Assembly (NCBI GenBank): GCA_913050215.1
Contig: CAJXBG010000025.1
Coordinates: 1 to 39,491, forward strand
Direction: 5' to 3'
Source of the DNA: an uncultured Gammaproteobacteria bacterium
GTDB taxonomy: Bacteria; Pseudomonadota; Gammaproteobacteria; Pseudomonadales; Azotimanducaceae
Length of the DNA stretch: 39,491 bases
Made by a program: the position numbers and the translations under genes. How positions within the stretch are numbered: position 1 is the stretch's first letter; each line of letters opens with the position of its first letter. Positions 34,573 to 39,491 of this stretch are shown here, piece by piece. The notes under the pieces are model-generated. The model was not told the origin of the DNA, did no database searches, and worked only from the letters and a program-made list of their open reading frames with translations.

Positions 34573-35004
34573 CTAATAATACTGTCGGTTGTAATTGAGA
34601 TCATACGTCTCCTCCGAGCCGGAAGGTTTAATCCTAAGGGAAAACCGCAAAGTGTCTTTTTCATCGACAATTTGATTGGCAAGGTAATAGATCCCAGTGC
34701 GTTCATTGACTTCTATGAATGCTAGTTGGGTCAGTTGCCCAAGCAGGTTGAGAGACTGCCCTGTTACCTGTGCCTTCGTAGGGATGCCATTCTGCACAAT
34801 CGAGATATTAGTGATTATGCTGTTCTTGGAGCGTGATATCCCATGGGCTTTAGCCACGTCCGGCGGAATTAACAAACTGCTGAAGGTGTTGTAGTGGATA
34901 TCAAAGCCCTGCCACTGTACAAACTGTTCTGCGCGGCTCGCCGGTATCATCAAGAGATAGCACACGATGATGAATACAATGGTAGCAAGAGGTGATTTCA
35001 TCAA
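34573..35004 (-). CDS. Periplasmic DUF4426 protein
   Basis: 143 residues, unknown function. A signal peptide (hydrophobic 8-20, likely cut after ASRA at residue 25) leads to a small beta-rich domain opening EQFVQWQGFDIHYNTFSSLL, the DUF4426 pattern, with NISIVQNGIP and LRFSLRIKPSG later. In Pseudomonas the equivalent gene stands between metW and rdgB; here it keeps rdgB and hemW downstream but metX and metW are gone from upstream. Confidence 0.85.
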   Translation of the reverse strand: MMKSPLATIVFIIVCYLLMIPASRAEQFVQWQGFDIHYNTFSSLLIPPDVAKAHGISRSKNSIITNISIVQNGIPTKAQVTGQSLNLLGQLTQLAFIEVNERTGIYYLANQIVDEKDTLRFSLRIKPSGSEETYDLNYNRQYY

Positions 35005-35242
35005 ATTAAGCTTCTTATGTGCTAGCGGCGGTGTTGGTCAATTCTGAGGTCGTCAAGAAACGCTGGTGGCTTGATCGATCGCCGAGGTTTGACGCGTGTA
35101 TATCAAGAAATTCTGTCACACGTGATGATAAGCCCAAATTCTCGAACTTGAAATTATCCGTCAGGTACTTCCTTGGATATCGATTTGCCTCGCCATATTT
35201 AGGACCTGCCTGCATTTTCGGTTTTCGGTGCGTGGTTAAAAT
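35005..35242. other. Gap between yggT and the DUF4426 gene (usual metX-metW site)
   Basis: 238 bp. A 66-codon open frame on the - strand (35215-35015) has no ribosome site and no family likeness. I see no MetX, MetW or YggU remnant and no terminator-like stem. Confidence 0.5.
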
Positions 35243-35839
35243 TTAAGGTAGCCCAAGAATGAGACCTGCTGGTATTCGCAGTGAAATAGCGATCGGTTTG
35301 ATGACCAGTATGTCGTCGATGATGTGCAGGGCTGCAAAGACGAGAATGATTGATAGATCCAGACCTCCCATCGGCGGCAACAGTTTTCTGGCGGGCGTAC
35401 AAATCGGATCTGTTATCTGATGAATAAGCACCAGCGCGGGATGGCTGGAATAAGGCGCGATCCAACTGGAGATCACCATGATAATGAGCGCGAAGAAATA
35501 GATGTTAAAGATCATTGAGAACAAACCAATCGCAACCCAGGCAAAATACACCGGGTGGATCAGCGGATTGCCGGAAAGCAGCATGATCATCACGATACCG
35601 ATCAGTTGAACAATGAAGGCAGCGGTTAGCGATGCGAAATCCACACCCCGAATGGTTGGCAGCACTGTCCTGAAAGGGCGGATAGCCGGGTCTGTAATCT
35701 TGACGATACCCTGGCAGATCGGATTGTAATAATCGACCCGGGATATCTGCATCAGGAATCGGATCATGATCATAAGCACATACAAGCCGATGAAAGTTTG
35801 AATCAGGTAGATTCCTGCGCTGGCTAAATTTTGTCCCAT
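35243..35839 (-). CDS. yggT: YggT family membrane protein
   Basis: 198-residue inner-membrane protein with two YGGT repeats. Each repeat has a hydrophobic segment, then an R/SW-containing stretch and a P-rich turn: ICQGIVKITDPAIRPFRTVLP in the first and LIHQITDPICTPARKLLPP in the second. Members have been linked to osmotic tolerance and envelope maintenance, but the activity is not defined. It is downstream of yggS-proC on the same strand, 128 bp from proC, as in related genomes. Confidence 0.93.
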   Translation of the reverse strand: MGQNLASAGIYLIQTFIGLYVLMIMIRFLMQISRVDYYNPICQGIVKITDPAIRPFRTVLPTIRGVDFASLTAAFIVQLIGIVMIMLLSGNPLIHPVYFAWVAIGLFSMIFNIYFFALIIMVISSWIAPYSSHPALVLIHQITDPICTPARKLLPPMGGLDLSIILVFAALHIIDDILVIKPIAISLRIPAGLILGLP

Positions 35840-35910
35840 TTCTGTCCCTTATATATTTTCGTTTTGCAACAAACGCCGATCTCAGGCTGTGACTTGGACC
35901 CCGTTGGCCG

Positions 35911-35919
35911 TTATCCACA
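35911..35919 (+). promoter_or_regulatory. Perfect DnaA-box 9-mer
   Basis: TTATCCACA in the proC-yggT gap. The partner of the perfect box at 2378-2386, about 33 kb away. It may be chance or a DnaA-binding titration site. No origin-like cluster is nearby. Confidence 0.4.
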
Positions 35920-35967
35920 GACTAGGCAAAACCATATTACAAGATATGCCTCAATGGGGCGAGAAGC

Positions 35968-36780
35968 TCATTCATTTGCGAGTTCAATAGAGCGCTTATG
36001 TGCCGATGCGATGGCCCGGGCAAAAATCGCGGGAATTTGATCCTCTGTGAGGGAATTGATAGCAGCAGCGGTAGTGCCTCCGGGAGAAGTCACATTGTTG
36101 CGAAGGATGGATACCGGGTCTGTCGAATCGCGGGCCATCATCGCAGCGCCAAGAGCAGTTTGTGTAACCAGTTGGTGGGCAACCTCCGGGGTCAGCCCCA
36201 GTTCAACTGCCGCGGCTTCCATTGCCTCAATGACAAGAAAAAAGTAGGCAGGTCCGCTGCCGGAAACTGCTGTAACAGCATCGAGGTCGCTCTCGCGCGG
36301 AAACCATTCGAGCAGGCCAATAGCGGACAGGATATTTTCAGCACTTTGCTTTTGTGCGTCAGTGACATTCGATGTTGCAAATAAACCAGTCATGCCAGCC
36401 TGAACCAGTGCCGGAGTGTTCGGCATGCACCGGATGATTGGCACCGATGCGCCCAGTCCAGCTTGCAGGGTGCCACTCTGTATACCTGCAGCGACGGAGA
36501 TCACCAAGCGGTTTCCAATAGTCGGAGATAAGGACGCGCACAATTCAGCAATCGTGTTCGGTTTAACCGCTAGAACGACAACATCGGCTTGGGCTATTGC
36601 CTTGAGGTTGTCAGAGAAACCTGTCACCCCAGAAGGAAGTGCTGCGATCTGATTTTGGCTTGGATCTGCTGCAAACAGGCTCGAGGGAGATACGCCTTTT
36701 TTTAGCATTCCTCCCATAATTGCTTTTGCAATGTTACCCGCGCCCAGAAATGCGACTTTTTCTTGCATTGGTTTCTCCAT
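35968..36780 (-). CDS. proC: Pyrroline-5-carboxylate reductase
   Basis: Last step of proline synthesis: reduces pyrroline-5-carboxylate with NAD(P)H. 270 residues. The dinucleotide-binding loop is FLGAGNIAKAIMGGML (11-26). AVSGSGPAYFFLVIEAMEAA and NNVTSPGGTTAAAINSL are the substrate-site signatures. ATG 36780 shares one base with the yggS stop codon; an in-frame ATG at 36768 (MQEKVAFLGAGN) is an alternative. Translation is therefore coupled to yggS. Confidence 0.97.
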   Translation of the reverse strand: MEKPMQEKVAFLGAGNIAKAIMGGMLKKGVSPSSLFAADPSQNQIAALPSGVTGFSDNLKAIAQADVVVLAVKPNTIAELCASLSPTIGNRLVISVAAGIQSGTLQAGLGASVPIIRCMPNTPALVQAGMTGLFATSNVTDAQKQSAENILSAIGLLEWFPRESDLDAVTAVSGSGPAYFFLVIEAMEAAAVELGLTPEVAHQLVTQTALGAAMMARDSTDPVSILRNNVTSPGGTTAAAINSLTEDQIPAIFARAIASAHKRSIELANE

Positions 36781-37514
36781 CAGTTTCTCTCTCCAAAAAT
36801 TGCTGTGCCGATACGCAGCCAGGTTGCGCCCTCTGCGATCGCTGCTTCGAGGTCTCCTGTCATGCCCATAGATAGTTGATCAAATCCCTGGAGCTCGCTA
36901 CCGAGCTTGGCAATGCAGTGCTGTTTCAGATCCCCTAGCGCTTTAAAAGGCGCGCGTTGTAATTCAAATTCTGAAGCGGGCGCAGGAATTGCCATCAGAC
37001 CTCTCAACTGTATGCCCGGAAGTTGCAAGATGGCCCGCATTAATTCGAGCAACTGCTCAGGTTTGACGCCTGATTTTGTTGGTTCGGCATCAATATTAAC
37101 CTGCAGCAAGATGTTCAGAGGCGGCATGTGGGAGGGCCGTTGGTCACTCAGGCGTTTAGCGATCTTGTGGCTTGAAACCGTGTGAACCCAGTCAAAATGC
37201 TCCGCTATTGGCCTCGTTTTGTTGGACTGAATTGCACCGATGTAGTGCCAAATAGGCTTGGGCAGCTTTGCTTGATTCTTGATCTCTTCGATTTTTGTCA
37301 GGGCATCCTGCAGATAATTTTCACCAAAGTGAATCTGTCCCAGCGCTATTGCAGACGCTATCATGCTGACGGGCTTCGTTTTACTCACCGCCAGCAAGGC
37401 AACATGGTCTGGATCGCGGCCAAACTTTTCGCATGCGAGTTTTATGCCTAGCCTGACATTTTGCAGGTTGGCCTGAATGTCTTCGGCGGGTGATTGAGTG
37501 CTTTTCTGGTTCAT
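36780..37514 (-). CDS. yggS: YggS family PLP homeostasis protein
   Basis: Pyridoxal-phosphate-binding protein that buffers PLP and affects amino-acid metabolism. 244 residues. The PLP lysine is K45 in LAVSKTKP. GQIHFGENYLQDALTKIEE, WHYIGAIQSNKTRPIAEHF and LSMGMTGDLEAAIAEG are the family blocks. It is divergent from pilT across 244 bp and overlaps proC by one base. Confidence 0.96.
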   Translation of the reverse strand: MNQKSTQSPAEDIQANLQNVRLGIKLACEKFGRDPDHVALLAVSKTKPVSMIASAIALGQIHFGENYLQDALTKIEEIKNQAKLPKPIWHYIGAIQSNKTRPIAEHFDWVHTVSSHKIAKRLSDQRPSHMPPLNILLQVNIDAEPTKSGVKPEQLLELMRAILQLPGIQLRGLMAIPAPASEFELQRAPFKALGDLKQHCIAKLGSELQGFDQLSMGMTGDLEAAIAEGATWLRIGTAIFGERN

Positions 37515-37758
37515 ATTAAAAACTGCGCTTAGTACGGCAGGCTAAGATAATCTGCGCTTTAGGCTATGGGTCAGAGTGTGGTGTAATGTTTGTTTCAAGA
37601 AGATTGTTGGCAAACATACCTTTCGATTTAGTTTGGTTAGCTTCGGATAAAATGTGAACCCGTAACATGACGATTGATCCTGTTTTTTTCAGCAGAGTGA
37701 TAAAAGCAGCAGGGTAACACGCGCACGATTAATATTTCCGAGTTAAAGGCAAAACTAA
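37515..37758. other. Divergent yggS-pilT promoter region
   Basis: 244 bp holding the promoters of both genes. GGATAAAATG (around 37647-37656) is a possible -10 for pilT without a convincing -35. No sigma-54 GG-N10-GC pair is visible. No coding frame is credible. Confidence 0.35.
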
Positions 37759-38796
37759 ATGGATATTACAGAACTATTAGCATTCAGTGAAAAACAGGGT
37801 GCCTCCGATCTGCATCTCTCAGCAGGTTTACCTCCCATGATTCGGGTTGATGGAGATATACGTCGGATTAATTTGCCTGCCCTTGATCATAAGGAGGTTC
37901 ACTCCCTTATCTATGAAATCATGAATGATAAGCAGCGCAAGGACTACGAGGAGTTTTTCGAGTGCGATTTTTCATTCGAAGTGCCTGGAATTGCTAGGTT
38001 TAGGGTTAACGCATTCAACCACAACAGAGGCGCTGGTGGTGTATTTAGGACGATTCCCTCAAAAGTTTTGAGTATGGAAGACCTCGGTATGGGACAGGTA
38101 TTCAAGGACATTTCCGAAACACCTCGGGGATTGATTACTGTCACCGGACCTACAGGTTCAGGCAAGAGTACAACCTTAGCGGCGATGATGGACTACATTA
38201 ATGGTAGTCGTTATCAGCATATTCTGACCGTAGAAGATCCCATCGAATTTGTGCATGACAGTAAGAAATGTCTGATCAATCAACGGGAAGTCCACAGAGA
38301 TACGCTGGGATTCAATGAAGCGCTGCGTTCGGCGATGCGGGAAGACCCGGATATTATTCTTGTAGGGGAAATGCGAGATCTGGAAACGATTCGGCTGGCA
38401 CTGGAAGCGGCGGAAACTGGACACATGGTGTTTGGTACATTGCATACATCGTCAGCGGCGAAGACGATCGATAGAATTATCGATGTTTTTCCTGCATCAG
38501 AAAAGTCGATGGTCCGTTCGATGCTTTCTGAATCGCTCGCAGCGGTGGTCTCGCAAACACTTTTGAAGAAAATTGGCGGCGGTCGAATTGCGGCTCATGA
38601 GTTAATGCTCTGCACACCAGCGATCAGAAATCTGATTCGGGAAGATAAAGTTGCGCAGATGTATTCAGCGATTCAGACCGGCGGCAAGTTGGGTATGCAG
38701 ACGCTAGATCAATGTTTGAAAGGTTTGCTTGAGCGGAATCTGATCACTCGGGAAGCAGCGGCAGAGAAAGCGAAAATTCCCGAAGATTTTAAATAA
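37759..38796 (+). CDS. pilT: Type IV pilus retraction ATPase PilT
   Basis: Hexameric cytoplasmic motor that disassembles type IV pili, driving twitching motility and DNA uptake. 345 residues. A PAS-like N-terminal domain (ASDLHLSAGLPPMIRVDG) is followed by Walker A GPTGSGKST (130-138). Then come the Asp and His boxes (ILTVEDPIEF; GHMVFGTLHTSSAAKTIDRI) and the PilT-specific AIRNLIRE motif near residue 289. It is next to pilU, as in Pseudomonas. Confidence 0.97.
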   Translation: MDITELLAFSEKQGASDLHLSAGLPPMIRVDGDIRRINLPALDHKEVHSLIYEIMNDKQRKDYEEFFECDFSFEVPGIARFRVNAFNHNRGAGGVFRTIPSKVLSMEDLGMGQVFKDISETPRGLITVTGPTGSGKSTTLAAMMDYINGSRYQHILTVEDPIEFVHDSKKCLINQREVHRDTLGFNEALRSAMREDPDIILVGEMRDLETIRLALEAAETGHMVFGTLHTSSAAKTIDRIIDVFPASEKSMVRSMLSESLAAVVSQTLLKKIGGGRIAAHELMLCTPAIRNLIREDKVAQMYSAIQTGGKLGMQTLDQCLKGLLERNLITREAAAEKAKIPEDFK

Positions 38797-38865
38797 GAGC
38801 AACATGAATCATGCCCATGGATACTAGCTGGGTGCATGTGTACAAAGGACCTAAAAATACGAACC

Positions 38866-39491
38866 ATGATAGATTTTGATAAATTGCTGAAAATTGTTGT
38901 TGAACAGGGCGCTTCTGACCTGTTCATTACTGCAGGACTACCACCGTCAATAAAAGTGAGCGGCCGTATGATGCCGATGTCCAAAACCCCTCTAACACCG
39001 GAGCAAGCTCGAGAACTCGTTCACAGCACAATGAACGAAGCCCAGGTAGAGGAATTTGAGTCAGACCATGAGTGCAACTATGCAATTCATTCACCCGCTG
39101 TAGGCCGATTTCGGATAAGTGCTTTTTATCAACGCAATCAGGCGGGTATGGTGCTGCGAAGGATCGAGACTCACATTCCAACCTGTGACGACTTGTCATT
39201 GCCTGACACCATCAAACAGCTTGCCATGTCGAAGCGGGGCCTAATTATTCTTGTTGGGGCAACGGGAACAGGTAAGTCGACCTCGCTGGCTGCGATGATT
39301 GGCCATCGCAATACCAATAGTAAAGGGCACATTATCACCATCGAAGATCCTATTGAGTTTATTCACGAGCATCGCGGCTGTATGGTCACGCAAAGAGAAG
39401 TTGGCGTTGACACGCCGAGCTTTGATGTTGCGCTTAAGAACACGCTACGACAGGCACCCGATGTAATCATGATCGGTGAAATTCGTAGCGC
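38866..39491 (+). CDS. pilU: Type IV pilus ATPase PilU (3' end outside window)
   Basis: PilT paralogue that assists pilus retraction. Only the first 208 codons are in the window. It opens MIDFDKLLKIVVEQGASDLF, the PilU form of the N-terminal domain, and continues ITAGLPPSIKVSGRMMPM. Walker A is GATGTGKST (131-139), and ITIEDPIEFIHEHRGC is the Asp box. The ATG at 38866 has no clear Shine-Dalgarno and lies 69 bp after pilT. The frame is open to the last base. Confidence 0.94.
   Translation, partial: MIDFDKLLKIVVEQGASDLFITAGLPPSIKVSGRMMPMSKTPLTPEQARELVHSTMNEAQVEEFESDHECNYAIHSPAVGRFRISAFYQRNQAGMVLRRIETHIPTCDDLSLPDTIKQLAMSKRGLIILVGATGTGKSTSLAAMIGHRNTNSKGHIITIEDPIEFIHEHRGCMVTQREVGVDTPSFDVALKNTLRQAPDVIMIGEIRS

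Noticed and set aside
35015-35215. 66-codon open frame on the - strand in the yggT-DUF4426 gap
   Set aside because: No Shine-Dalgarno and no resemblance to MetX, MetW, YggU or another family known to me; best treated as chance.

Overview
The window is a stretch of bacterial core chromosome from a gammaproteobacterium, probably a marine or aquatic relative of the Pseudomonadales/Cellvibrionales. The evidence is gene order: recG-ridA-spoT-rpoZ-gmk-yicC opposite rph-pyrE, then slmA-argB-algC-dut opposite radC-rpmB-rpmG, then mutM/coaD/rsmD/ftsYEX-rpoH, trmB, hemW-rdgB, and yggT-proC-yggS opposite pilT-pilU. This largely follows Pseudomonas and E. coli order. Other pointers are an AlgC with a Pseudomonas-style membrane-anchored N-terminal extension, a TRAP transporter and a Na+-coupled dicarboxylate/amino-acid symporter. 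I see no transposase, phage gene, CRISPR array, toxin-antitoxin pair, tRNA or rRNA.

Layout. 1-8.4 kb: uvrD, a TRAP transporter whose binding protein (dctP, +) converges on its permease genes (dctQM, -), ubiA, a 54-residue rubredoxin and a DAACS symporter. 8.4-15.2 kb: leftward genes for RecG, RidA, bifunctional SpoT, RNA polymerase omega, guanylate kinase and YicC. 15.2-17.4 kb: rph-pyrE and a secreted DUF4124-type coiled-coil protein. 17.4-22.1 kb: leftward dut-algC-argB-slmA. 22.4-23.7 kb: radC and rpmB-rpmG, ending in a clear terminator. 23.7-27.9 kb: a lone HyuA-type hydantoinase/oxoprolinase, mutM, coaD and rsmD. 27.9-31.6 kb: ftsY-ftsE-ftsX and rpoH. 31.6-39.5 kb: DUF423 protein, trmB, hemW, rdgB, DUF4426 protein, yggT, proC, yggS, pilT and a pilU cut by the window edge.

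The genes serve repair (uvrD, recG, mutM, radC), nucleotide pools (gmk, pyrE, dut, rdgB), stress response (spoT, rpoH), RNA and ribosome maturation (rph, yicC, rsmD, trmB, rpmB, rpmG), division and secretion (slmA, ftsYEX), cofactors (ubiA, coaD, hemW, yggS), transport and twitching motility. I did not find a clearly new multi-gene system. The points worth a second look are: similar dyads next to -10-like hexamers upstream of uvrD and dctQ; a perfect dyad at the rph promoter; a structured rpmB leader; loss of coaBC and metXW from their usual places; the split TRAP locus with a lipoprotein-type binding protein; a stand-alone HyuA; and an insertion in HemW.
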